A stretch of DNA of 64,000 bases. Origin: Alteromonas sp. KUL49 (GTDB lineage Bacteria > Pseudomonadota > Gammaproteobacteria > Enterobacterales > Alteromonadaceae). Shown here in pieces: positions 34,773 through 42,848 of the stretch. How positions within the stretch are numbered: position 1 is the stretch's first letter; every line of letters starts with the position of its first letter. The stretch spans positions 310,001 to 374,000 of the forward strand of contig NZ_BJKL01000004.1 of assembly GCF_006538345.1 (NCBI RefSeq), read 5' to 3'. The notes under the pieces were generated by a model that ran no database searches, was not told where the DNA came from, and saw only the letters and a list, made by a program, of their open reading frames with translations. A program made the translations under genes and the position numbers.

Positions 34773-36821
34773 CTAATTATTGATTGTTACATTGGCCTGA
34801 ATGCGTCCAGAGCGACGCATTTGTTCTACGGCAAAATTTTGCGAATCACTCAAAGCCTCATTAATGGAGAGTTCTCCTGATAAGACTTTAGAGAAGTTTA
34901 AGCCTGCCCGTTGCCCTATGGCTGGGAACTCAGGAATTTCAACAAACTGAATGCCATCGTACGTATTGGGCTCAAGGGTTGCGTTCTCTATACCTGCCAA
35001 TACAAATTTCGAAGAAGGTAAAGCGTCAACATAATCTGGATGATTAAAGATTGAAAAACGAGGTGAAGACGGAATGGACTTCCACCCTAACGTTTCAGCA
35101 ACACGATATACGTACTCCTTTGAAGTAGCCCATTCTACAAATTGCTTTGCCATTTCAGAATTGCTTGATGCTATAGGTACAGCCAGTGCCCAGGTCCACA
35201 ACCAACTTGAACCTTCTGAAGAGATTTCAATAGGCGCAGGAGACAATCCTACCCTGTCGTATACAGCAGATTGAGAGCTATCAAACAACACGCCTATCGC
35301 AGCAGACGAGTCTATCCAAAGACCGCATTTACCATCGGCAAACATTGCCAAATTTTCTTGATAGCCATTATTGAATGGCTGTGGTGGCCCGTACTTTGTG
35401 ACCAATTCAACGTAAGTCTTGAGTGCTTTTTCCCAAGCTGCAGAGTGAATGAGAGGATTCCATTCAGCATCAAACCAACGGCCACCATACGTATTTGCGA
35501 TGGTTGAAATGAGTGCAATATTCTCTCCCCAGCCAGCTTTACCGCGCAAACAAATCCCATAGATTCCCTTTTCTGGATCATGAAGCTGTTTTGCAAACTG
35601 TGTGATATCGGCGAAAGTGGGCTGGCTTGTCATTGTTAAACCCAGGGCGCTGAAAAGGTCTTGCCTGTAGTAAAGTACGGAGCTTTCTGAATAGAAAGGT
35701 AAAGCATGTAACGTATTGTCATACTTTAGGGATTCGAGTACCGGCGGGAGTATATCTTGTGCGTCGGTTAAAATGTTATTGCTCTCAAAGCTTTGTAACC
35801 AACCATTTTGTGCAAAAGTGAACGCTTCAAAAGATCCGACAGTGACAACATCAAAACGCCCTTCACTTACCGCCATGTCGCCCAACACTCGTTTTCTCAG
35901 GGTATTTTCGTCAAATACCTGCCATTCAAGTGCAACACCAACATTAGCTTGTTCGAATGCTTTTGATAACTCACGTAAGTTCAGCATGTCTGGGTTATTT
36001 ACTGTAGCGATTCTAAGTATTGTTTTGTCTTCTTGTAGGTTATGAATAGGCGTTAGGCCGTGTTTCGCTTGTATTTCTGCAATTTGCCCCTCTGCAATAA
36101 GCTCACTTAAGTGCTGGTTAAACGTTTGTAGTAACGCTCTTTGCCTGTCAGTGGATGTGGCAAACGCTATATGAAAATCCCGCTTTAAAACTGGTAGCGC
36201 TTGAAACTCAACCATTCCTGCGAGCTGAGGACGGTTACCGATAATCAATTCTTCTGCAGTGTATTTATCAATGACAGCGTAATCGACTCGTCCCTTGTGC
36301 ACCATATCTATATTGGTCAAATCATCTAAAACATAACTCTTTGAAACTGCCTCAGCATTATCAAAAAATGGTGAAACGCTAGAGCCCCTGACAAGCCCAA
36401 TCTGTGAGTTTTGCAGTGCGTTAAGTATCTCTTCTACATTGTTAGAAAAAGGGGGGAAACGCCTAGGCTGATGGTTTTTCATCCACAACAAACCAATATC
36501 ATCACCAGGAAAAGGCTCAGATAACGCAATACTGGACGCTACTGGCAAAGAGGGAAAGGCAGACAGTAGCCCGTCAACTTTGCCATCAGAAACCATTTTA
36601 TTGGCTCGCGCTAAAGGCAAAAAAACAACATCTATTTGGTAGCCGGCTCGGGCGAATACCGTACTGGCTATCTCATAGGCATAACCATAATTCGGTAGGT
36701 TTTTCGACACATAGGGATGCCGCTCCGCAGCAACAAGGGTAACGGTATTGTCCGAGGAAAATGCATTTACCGAAAACAACCACATGATTGCTAACAACAA
36801 AAGAACTCGCCGTTGTGGCAT
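34773..36821 (-). CDS. Double solute-binding protein (SBP type 3 plus SBP type 1 fusion)
   Basis: 682 residues with a signal peptide (RVLLLLAIMWLFSVNAFS). Residues about 27-255 match extracellular solute-binding family 3 (amino-acid type: YGYAYEIASTVFARAGYQIDVVFLPLARA, GLVRGSS, VDYAVIDKYTAEELI). Residues about 270-650 match family 1 carbohydrate-type binding proteins (NLRELSKAFEQANV, ALPFYSESSVLYYRQDLFSALGL, FADGKCGLWIDSSAA, AKQFVEWATSKEY). No permease, ATPase, kinase or cyclase domain is fused or adjacent. Such a tandem of two different binding folds in one exported chain is unusual. It could be a sensor partner or a scavenger. The gene stands alone with convergent and divergent neighbours. 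Confidence 0.85.
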   Translation of the reverse strand: MPQRRVLLLLAIMWLFSVNAFSSDNTVTLVAAERHPYVSKNLPNYGYAYEIASTVFARAGYQIDVVFLPLARANKMVSDGKVDGLLSAFPSLPVASSIALSEPFPGDDIGLLWMKNHQPRRFPPFSNNVEEILNALQNSQIGLVRGSSVSPFFDNAEAVSKSYVLDDLTNIDMVHKGRVDYAVIDKYTAEELIIGNRPQLAGMVEFQALPVLKRDFHIAFATSTDRQRALLQTFNQHLSELIAEGQIAEIQAKHGLTPIHNLQEDKTILRIATVNNPDMLNLRELSKAFEQANVGVALEWQVFDENTLRKRVLGDMAVSEGRFDVVTVGSFEAFTFAQNGWLQSFESNNILTDAQDILPPVLESLKYDNTLHALPFYSESSVLYYRQDLFSALGLTMTSQPTFADITQFAKQLHDPEKGIYGICLRGKAGWGENIALISTIANTYGGRWFDAEWNPLIHSAAWEKALKTYVELVTKYGPPQPFNNGYQENLAMFADGKCGLWIDSSAAIGVLFDSSQSAVYDRVGLSPAPIEISSEGSSWLWTWALAVPIASSNSEMAKQFVEWATSKEYVYRVAETLGWKSIPSSPRFSIFNHPDYVDALPSSKFVLAGIENATLEPNTYDGIQFVEIPEFPAIGQRAGLNFSKVLSGELSINEALSDSQNFAVEQMRRSGRIQANVTINN

Positions 36822-37225
36822 AGCTTCTACTTCCTTATTGTATTCCGTTTAAAGCATAGCCTTCCCAAAGAGAATGCACAATTTAGCCTACCTCGTAGCT
36901 CTCACCCATTGACGTTTCATCAGCTTGAGGTTAATAAGCACATTCACCTGAGTTGAGTGTAAAACATGGGATTAGCGCTATTCAAAGCTAACTTTTCATG
37001 TTTTACTAAACGAGTAACTTTTCGGGAAATTAACTTTTACATGTCAATGGGTTTCATTTTTAGACCGTTAATTACATTGTTGACCATTAAGCTCTGGCTC
37101 GTCGTATAGACTGCCAGCGCTGTGTGCTGGCTAAAAAAGAGCCAGCACTATTGAAACACCTCTCCTCTTTTTTAGCCGCATTCTAAATTTTATTATCTAG
37201 GAGCGAGCTAATCCCTCGAAACAAC
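36822..37225 (+). other. Intergenic region before the EamA transporter, with competing stem-loops
   Basis: 404 nt. A promoter candidate, TTGACC (37080-37085) with TATAGA (37105-37110, spacing 19), is followed directly by mutually exclusive hairpins. GTGCTGGCT (37124-37132) pairs with AGCCAGCAC (37140-37148). GGCTAAAAAAGAG (37129-37141) pairs perfectly with CTCTTTTTTAGCC (37165-37177). An earlier GCCAGC (37113-37118) can also pair with GCTGGC (37126-37131). TAGGAG lies at 37199-37204. The upstream 250 nt show nothing I can assign. Confidence 0.55.
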
Positions 37226-38104
37226 ATGATTCACACACCACAGCACAAAGGCATACTTTTCGTTGTACTCGGCACTATTTTGTTTTCCAGTAAAGCCGTG
37301 ATTGTAAAAATCCTTTTTAGTATCGGATTGGGCCCTCTCGAGCTTCAGGCGTTGAGAATGCTGATGATACTTCCGTTCTATTTAGCGGTGCTTGGCTGGA
37401 TTTGGTACAAAGAAAACCTGTCCGTCACACTGAAAGACACAGTATGGACGGTACTTGCTGGTATTGCCTGTTATCACGTTGCGAGTTTTCTTGATTTGCA
37501 GGGGCTGCTCTACATTAGCGCAGGTTTAGAGCGCATGATTTTATTCTGCTACCCTGCGATATCTATGTTGATGGCGTGGTTATTACTAAGAGAGCCAGTG
37601 ACAAAGCGCATGTGGATCTCATTAATTCTTGCTTACTCAGGTGTAGTATTGTTTTTTTACGGCGATGCCAGCTTTGGCGGAGAAAACCTGCTGTTCGGCA
37701 GCTTGCTCATTTTTATCGCAAGTATTCTGACGGCTTGGTTCATGGTAGCCAATCAAATATATTCACGAAGAATGGGAAGTCAGCGCTTTACTTGCATTGC
37801 TATGCTAGGCGCAGTGTTCAGTTTACTGCTACACGTTACCATTCAGGGCACCGAAGACTTAACCGCACTGACATTACCCATGTACTCAGGTGCTTTGGTT
37901 ATTGCGGTGTTTTGTACTCTCATCCCCACTTTTTTGGTCAGTGCTGGGGTAAAAATAGTCGGAGCCAGTAAGGCGGGCATTGTAGGTGCTATAGGACCAC
38001 TGGGGACCATTATTTTGTCAAACTATCTACTTGATGAGCCCTTGAGCCCTATTCACTTCGTCGGTTTAGGATTAGTCATACTGGGGATGCGATTTCTTAA
38101 GTAA
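37226..38104 (+). CDS. EamA/DMT-family transporter
   Basis: Inner-membrane drug/metabolite-type permease of 292 residues with about ten hydrophobic segments in the two-fold EamA arrangement. The first repeat starts GILFVVLGTILFSSKAVIVKILF and the second includes GSLLIFIASILTAWFMVANQIYSRR. The C-terminal signature AGIVGAIGPLGTIILSNYLLDEPLS is characteristic of the family. The substrate cannot be read from sequence. The start ATG 37226 lies about 20 nt after TAGGAG, a long spacing, so translation control by the upstream leader structures is possible. It converges on the sulfatase gene across a strong stem-loop. Confidence 0.9.
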   Translation: MIHTPQHKGILFVVLGTILFSSKAVIVKILFSIGLGPLELQALRMLMILPFYLAVLGWIWYKENLSVTLKDTVWTVLAGIACYHVASFLDLQGLLYISAGLERMILFCYPAISMLMAWLLLREPVTKRMWISLILAYSGVVLFFYGDASFGGENLLFGSLLIFIASILTAWFMVANQIYSRRMGSQRFTCIAMLGAVFSLLLHVTIQGTEDLTALTLPMYSGALVIAVFCTLIPTFLVSAGVKIVGASKAGIVGAIGPLGTIILSNYLLDEPLSPIHFVGLGLVILGMRFLK

Positions 38105-38108
38105 GGGT

Positions 38109-38139
38109 AATGAGGCAGTTACTAGTAAACTGCCTCATT
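38109..38139. terminator. Stem-loop between convergent EamA and sulfatase genes
   Basis: AATGAGGCAGTT and AACTGCCTCATT form a perfect 12-bp stem with a 7-nt loop, 4 nt after the transporter stop and 4 nt before the sulfatase end. The T-tract is weak on both strands, but position and strength suggest a shared terminator. Confidence 0.7.
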
Positions 38140-38143
38140 GATG

Positions 38144-40621
38144 TTACTTATCAAAGGAAGGGTCTGGGGTACCTTTTAAGCAGCCAAGAATATAGGGAAA
38201 ACCGTCAGTCATGTAATATCCGTAATGACCATCAATCGTCATTCCATTACATTCGTCCAAATCGCCCACTCCCTCGATATACTCATAATCATCTCTGAAA
38301 GTACCGTCATAATCGCCGCCGGGCTGGCCGTCACCCTCTGGCCGGCTACCCGATTTAAGTTGATAGCTAGATACCGCTTTTCTGACCGTGCCGTTATCAT
38401 CGAAATACGCGCCGTAGATAGGAAATCCATCAGCGGCAAAGCCAACAACTGGCGATACTTCACCCGTATTTTCTTGCTGATAAAAAGCGGGAGGCGCACC
38501 GTGATAATGATAGGTACCATCGCCCTGCGAGTGGGCATTATGGCTATCGATATTAAAGCCACTTCGCGCTGATACAGGATCATAACGCCAAGGCTGATTC
38601 AAATCGGCACATCCCGTTCTTCCATTGCCTACGCCAAAACACCCAGCAGCCAAGAGGTCGACTTTTACACCATTGAGCATAATTGCATTATCAGTGCGCA
38701 GGCTCAGCGATGTGTTTTGAGCGGCAAACGTCGGCTGAGTGGTAACCTCATATCGATCGTCTTGTTCTGAAACGTCATTTGGAAAAGACTGGTCGCCATC
38801 ATTAAAATCGTGGTGGGGAATAGCGTTGGTCTGAAAGATGCACTTTTCATTATCGACAGTGATCATCAACGCACCGCTAAAGACACGACTGTTATTTATG
38901 TCCATAACAGAGGATTGATAAGACTCTACGTAGCTCTCACAATCCGTACTGCGACTCGTAAAGAACTGGTTAGTAATATCAATAGGAGACTGGTTTTGCT
39001 CGTTACGGATATCTGCAGCCAATGCGACGAACCGCTGAATATCGTCTGAGTACGCAGTATCACCAGCCAAGTCTGTACCCTCATCGAGTACACCATCAAT
39101 AGCGAAGAGGTGATGACTACCGTCTTCAAACTGAATGTACTTCAAGGTGTCGTCTTTGACCGTCCATCCTGTCACATCATCACTTTCAAATTCGCTGTAA
39201 TTATTTTCTCTCGTACTCGTTGCATTGGCATCAGTTAATACGTCAAAAAAGCTTGTACTATCGTATAGCTGTGCCGTTTGCATACCGGCAACTTGACCCA
39301 AGGTAGTATAGAAATCCGTGGCATTGACAAGTCTCTCCTCTCTAGCCGAAGATCTTGTCACACCTCGTCCCGCCACGAACATAGGAACTCGAATTCCACC
39401 TTCATAAAGCGTGCCTTTAGCTCTAGTTCGTTGATAGACTCCGGTATCAATAACCCCTCTTGGCGTACCATTGTCTCCTATAAAAATCACTAGAGTATTA
39501 TCAAGGGTTTGGTCATCCATGGAGTCCAATAGACGCCCAATTTCAGTATCCATAGCATCTATTGCTGCGAGGTAGTACTCTCGGGTATTGGCATTTATGT
39601 CCGACGCATCTCCAGTTAGCTGATTTCTGTCGTGAAGTTCGGTAGGAGGCAAATGAAATGGAGAATGAGGCGCTTGGTAAGCCAACCATACGAACCAAGG
39701 TTGTTGTTGCTCTTGGATCCAATTGAGTGCCAATGTGGTGATTTCTGACGTGTGATAATTTGACGACGTCTGCTGTTCACCATTTATCGTTAACTCCCAC
39801 TGATAATAATCATCAATATTAGAAAGATTACCTGCATAGTGGTCGAAGCCACTTTCGTTGGGGTGCAAAAGATTAGTGTCACGGCCTCCTGCAAGGTGCC
39901 ACTTTCCAAAGGCTGCAGTGGCATAGGCATCTGGCACACCGCTACTTTTTAAATATTTGGCAATAGTTTGGCTAGAGGTATCAAGCGTCGCAGGCACAAA
40001 AGAAACGCCACTATTGATGCCATGCATTCCTGTTAAAATCGCCGCTCTTGTCGTGGTACAAGCCGGAGTTACCCAAACATTTTCAAAAACTATACCGCTA
40101 TCAGCAAGTTGGTCGAGATTTGGCGTTACTGGCGCATCATTTGTGTAGTTGTATTGGTTTGAAGCATCTAGCCCGTGATCATCACTAATGATAAATAGAA
40201 TGTTCGTCGCCTGCTCCGATGGAGTTTCTAGAATACGGAATTCGCCGCTCAACACCGACTCATCAAAACCATCTGAATCCGTAAACCGGATTATTACCGC
40301 GAGAGTCTGTCCAACATCTTCAGAAATTATAGTGTAGGTGTCTCCCGTTGCACCGGCAATGGCGACTCCATCAAGAAGCCATTGATACTCAAAGCTACCC
40401 AGCCCATTTGAATCGGCAAGATTTTGCTCAATACTCACTACGCTGCCGACTTGGTTGCTACCTGTAATTGATACACTGCCGGTCACCGGACTGTTTACAA
40501 CCGGTGCAGGAGATTGAACAGAATCATCGGATGAAGTACCACCTCCAGAGCCACCACAGCCAGATAAGAATAGAATAGGTAAACTTAAGCAGATGATAGA
40601 GCGCTGAATTATGCGATTCAT
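38144..40621 (-). CDS. Lipoprotein sulfatase fused to a YHYH domain
   Basis: 825 residues from ATG 40621 (GGA 7-9 nt upstream). Lipobox FLSGC (Cys22) is followed by a Gly/Ser linker. An Ig-like domain (about 45-130) contains GSFEYQWLLDGVAIAGATGDTY. A sulfatase domain (about 140-500) begins NILFIISDDHGLD and has the formylglycine motif ACTTTRAAILTG, GKWHLAG, and GDNGTPRGV. The C-terminal part (about 560-820) is a YHYH domain with GDGTYHYHGAPPA and GFPIYGAYFDDNG. The active-site CTTTR departs from the CXPXR consensus at the third position but keeps Cys and Arg. Cys-type enzymes need maturation. Likely substrates are sulfated marine polysaccharides, by family analogy. No carbohydrate operon is attached. 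Confidence 0.88.
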   Translation of the reverse strand: MNRIIQRSIICLSLPILFLSGCGGSGGGTSSDDSVQSPAPVVNSPVTGSVSITGSNQVGSVVSIEQNLADSNGLGSFEYQWLLDGVAIAGATGDTYTIISEDVGQTLAVIIRFTDSDGFDESVLSGEFRILETPSEQATNILFIISDDHGLDASNQYNYTNDAPVTPNLDQLADSGIVFENVWVTPACTTTRAAILTGMHGINSGVSFVPATLDTSSQTIAKYLKSSGVPDAYATAAFGKWHLAGGRDTNLLHPNESGFDHYAGNLSNIDDYYQWELTINGEQQTSSNYHTSEITTLALNWIQEQQQPWFVWLAYQAPHSPFHLPPTELHDRNQLTGDASDINANTREYYLAAIDAMDTEIGRLLDSMDDQTLDNTLVIFIGDNGTPRGVIDTGVYQRTRAKGTLYEGGIRVPMFVAGRGVTRSSAREERLVNATDFYTTLGQVAGMQTAQLYDSTSFFDVLTDANATSTRENNYSEFESDDVTGWTVKDDTLKYIQFEDGSHHLFAIDGVLDEGTDLAGDTAYSDDIQRFVALAADIRNEQNQSPIDITNQFFTSRSTDCESYVESYQSSVMDINNSRVFSGALMITVDNEKCIFQTNAIPHHDFNDGDQSFPNDVSEQDDRYEVTTQPTFAAQNTSLSLRTDNAIMLNGVKVDLLAAGCFGVGNGRTGCADLNQPWRYDPVSARSGFNIDSHNAHSQGDGTYHYHGAPPAFYQQENTGEVSPVVGFAADGFPIYGAYFDDNGTVRKAVSSYQLKSGSRPEGDGQPGGDYDGTFRDDYEYIEGVGDLDECNGMTIDGHYGYYMTDGFPYILGCLKGTPDPSFDK

Positions 40622-40855
40622 AGTGTGTCCAATCTTTTTATTAGGCAATCATCAAATTATATAAAACTGCACTCAGATAAAGCGTCGCAGTTTTGTAAAG
40701 CTTTGCAAAGACTATGTAAATTTATAGTGCATAAAAGTGTAAATTTGACGTTATTAGTATATTTACAGAGAGTTCAGTCATCGCATCCCCGTCAAATACC
40801 AACTCTTCAACAACAATCATTTTCCTTACACTTTCCAATTTTAGCCTTGCTATCG

Positions 40856-40891
40856 CAATAAATATAGTTATCATGATAACTATATTTATTG
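40856..40891. promoter_or_regulatory. 36-bp perfect palindrome, probable MarR operator
   Basis: The half-site CAATAAATATAGTTATCA is followed immediately by its exact reverse complement, centre at 40873/40874. It ends 16 nt before the ATG of the monooxygenase gene, so a bound repressor would block transcription or early elongation. The inner TAGTTATCATGATAACTA is a typical length for a winged-helix dimer site, and a MarR gene follows in the same operon. Confidence 0.75.
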
Positions 40892-40907
40892 TATTGGAAT
40901 ACAAAAA

Positions 40908-41192
40908 ATGTACTGTATATTCGCTACGATCACCCCCAAAAAAGAGCACTTTCGCGATGCTAGGGCCGCCATACTATCCATTTTAGAACCGACTAGAAGT
41001 GAAACTGGCTGCAATCAATTCGATGTTCACACTGACGAGGAGTTTTCAGTTTTGTATCTTTATGAACAATGGATTGACCAAGCGGCGTTAAAAAGCCATT
41101 ACGAAAAAGGCTACACAAAACGAGTATTTGCGTCGTACGAACATTGGTTGGCTAAACCGGTTGACATAAAAAGCTTTACCTTACTGGATTGA
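40908..41192 (+). CDS. Antibiotic biosynthesis monooxygenase (ABM) family protein
   Basis: A 94-residue ferredoxin-like alpha/beta protein of the ABM/YgiN type, a family including quinol monooxygenases and small-molecule-detoxifying enzymes. Visible signatures are YCIFATITPKKEHFRDARAAIL at the N-terminus, the family SGCNQFDVH-type strand (here ETGCNQFDVHTDEE) and LYEQWIDQAALKSHYE. The start ATG 40908 has GGAA about 8 nt upstream. It is the first gene of an operon with a MarR regulator and a small membrane protein, under the 36-bp palindrome. This suggests a quinone- or phenolic-inducible detoxification unit; the inducer is not known. Confidence 0.87.
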   Translation: MYCIFATITPKKEHFRDARAAILSILEPTRSETGCNQFDVHTDEEFSVLYLYEQWIDQAALKSHYEKGYTKRVFASYEHWLAKPVDIKSFTLLD

Positions 41193-41198
41193 GCAACG

Positions 41199-41639
41199 GT
41201 GTTTTTTTTAAAGCAACTGCCTACCAAAGCTATGGTAGATAAATACAGTGGAATCTATTGCCCTGAGTACGCGGAAAAAGTGACTAATCAACTCAAAATG
41301 ATGCGCGAAGCCAGTATTCTTGTAAGGCAATTAGATACGTACTTCGCAAGTCACAATATGTCCCAGCTTAAATTTCTGATACTCATGGTGATTGACCGAG
41401 AGCTTGATAGAGATTGGCTGTATGCGGTGGAAATTTCTGAGCGGTTAGACGTTTCAAAGCCAGTATTGAGCCGAGCCATAAAAACCCTTACTGAAAAAGG
41501 TTACCTATCAACACACAAAGATTCAAAAGACGGGCGAGCAGTGGTGTTAACCCTTACCCAGAGTGGAAAATCTACGCTCACAACTTTACTTCCCGACTAC
41601 TTTAAAATTTTAACTAACCACTCTGGCGAGGAGCAATAA
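41199..41639 (+). CDS. MarR-family transcriptional regulator
   Basis: 146 residues if started at GTG 41199; ATG 41232 (MVDKYSGIYCPEY) is an alternative without a clear ribosome site. The winged helix-turn-helix is plain: WLYAVEISERLDVSKPVLSRAIKTLTEKGYLSTHKDSKDGRAVVLTL, with the wing DGRA typical of MarR proteins. A dimerisation helix flanks each end. It lies 6 nt after the ABM gene and before a DUF2798 gene, so it probably autoregulates through the palindrome at 40856-40891. Confidence 0.88.
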   Translation: MFFLKQLPTKAMVDKYSGIYCPEYAEKVTNQLKMMREASILVRQLDTYFASHNMSQLKFLILMVIDRELDRDWLYAVEISERLDVSKPVLSRAIKTLTEKGYLSTHKDSKDGRAVVLTLTQSGKSTLTTLLPDYFKILTNHSGEEQ

Positions 41640-41641
41640 AA

Positions 41642-41860
41642 TTGGTATTTCGCCTGTTAAATTCAATGTTAATGTCTTTGATATTAAGCCTGTTAATGAC
41701 GCTATGGGTAACCTATATAAACCTTGGTTTTACAGCGTCATTTTTCAATGACTGGAGACTTGCTTTCATGTATGCGTGGCCTGTAGCTTGGATAGTCTCT
41801 TTTTTATTTGGGCCATTGGTGACGCAACTCACACTAAAGATAGTGCCTGTGTCTGATTGA
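41642..41860 (+). CDS. DUF2798 small membrane protein
   Basis: 72 residues with two membrane helices (about 8-30 and 42-65), including the DUF2798 pattern SLILSLLMTLWVTYINLG and FMYAWPVAWIVSFLFGPLV. The start is probably TTG 41642, with GAGGAG about 8 nt upstream overlapping the marR end; no ATG is available before the first helix. It is the last gene of the ABM-marR operon. The family has no established function, though it is often found next to MarR-type regulators. Confidence 0.8.
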   Translation: MVFRLLNSMLMSLILSLLMTLWVTYINLGFTASFFNDWRLAFMYAWPVAWIVSFLFGPLVTQLTLKIVPVSD

Positions 41861-41896
41861 GTATAGCTACCGCATTTACAAAAATAGCTTTGCTTA

Positions 41897-41937
41897 TCGG
41901 CCAGATAAGCGATTCTAAATCCTACATATCTGGCCGA
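41897..41937. terminator. Stem-loop between convergent DUF2798 and PEP-CTERM-like genes
   Basis: TCGGCCAGATA and TATCTGGCCGA pair perfectly over 11 bp with a 19-nt loop. It lies between convergent genes; no strong T-tract on either side, so termination is likely but not certain. Confidence 0.55.
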
Positions 41938-41945
41938 AAACGTTA

Positions 41946-42710
41946 TTAAACCCGTGTTTCGCGTCTAGCGGCAATAACACCCAACAGGCTGAATACCAAC
42001 AGTCCAAGGGTATTAGGATTAGATACGGCAACGTTGGTGTCAGGCGCTACAAGTGTGCTAGCGACATCCCCATCGCGCAATGCCCATACGCTTAAGCTTG
42101 ATGCGTCGTTATATAGACTTTGTTCACCTAAGGACAACCCACTGTTAGTTTTAAAGTTGAACGCCCATGCTGCATTCAAAAACGGGTCGTCAACAGTGCC
42201 CGACCAGTACACATTACCGATATTTTCGAACGAATAGATTTCACCAGACTCGCCATCGACAAAATTAGACTCAAACGAATCAGAACCTGATTGTGGACCA
42301 ATCCCAGCAGGAGTGAAGTAAGCGACGTTGCCCAAATTATTGAAAAACATATGGGCCAATTCAGAGAAATCAGGATTGGTGTTGTAGCCACGATCAGAGG
42401 AACCATTGAATGAATACAACGTGCTAAAACTGGTGCCATTGATAGGACTCACAGAGGGCAATCGCCAATCGCTATAGCCACCAAATACCAAATTGTTGGC
42501 CCATGTAGACGCCTGATCCCAATTCAATAGTCCATCAAAATCAAAGCCAGTTGTTTTAGCATAGTTAGCATCCTGAAGCCAGGTAACATCCAAAACATCG
42601 TCGTAAATCATTCCGCTTCCGCGATTAATAAGCGCTGCATTTGCTGTCACCGCATAGCCAGAAACAATGATAATGGCTAAGCAGAACCATCCTTGCTTAC
42701 CTCTTTGCAT
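41946..42710 (-). CDS. DUF1566-type exported protein with PEP-CTERM-like tail
   Basis: 254 residues. A signal peptide (FCLAIIIVSGYAVTANA) is followed by a domain beginning LINRGSGMIYDDVLDVTWLQDANYA, typical of DUF1566-related Lcl-like proteins, with DWRLPS and the aromatic WALRDGD end. The C-terminus NPNTLGLLVFSLLGVIAARRETRV has the PEP-CTERM layout (short motif, membrane helix, basic tail), but the PEP is replaced by SNP. Such tails are processed by exosortase during export to the surface; no exosortase gene is in the window. The gene is isolated. Confidence 0.82.
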   Translation of the reverse strand: MQRGKQGWFCLAIIIVSGYAVTANAALINRGSGMIYDDVLDVTWLQDANYAKTTGFDFDGLLNWDQASTWANNLVFGGYSDWRLPSVSPINGTSFSTLYSFNGSSDRGYNTNPDFSELAHMFFNNLGNVAYFTPAGIGPQSGSDSFESNFVDGESGEIYSFENIGNVYWSGTVDDPFLNAAWAFNFKTNSGLSLGEQSLYNDASSLSVWALRDGDVASTLVAPDTNVAVSNPNTLGLLVFSLLGVIAARRETRV

Positions 42711-42848
42711 TTTTTACTTCCTCTAGTTTATCGATAGACGCGACCATATGGTCTGGGCGCAATTTTGCCTTGCGCATATCACTAGTGTGACGAAGTAAAT
42801 GAACCTCTCAGCTATATGAGAAAAAATACTGTGAATATTAAAGACAAT

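Noticed and set aside
38144-38583. Plus-strand frames beneath the sulfatase C-terminus
   Set aside because: They are shadows of the YHYH-domain coding region.
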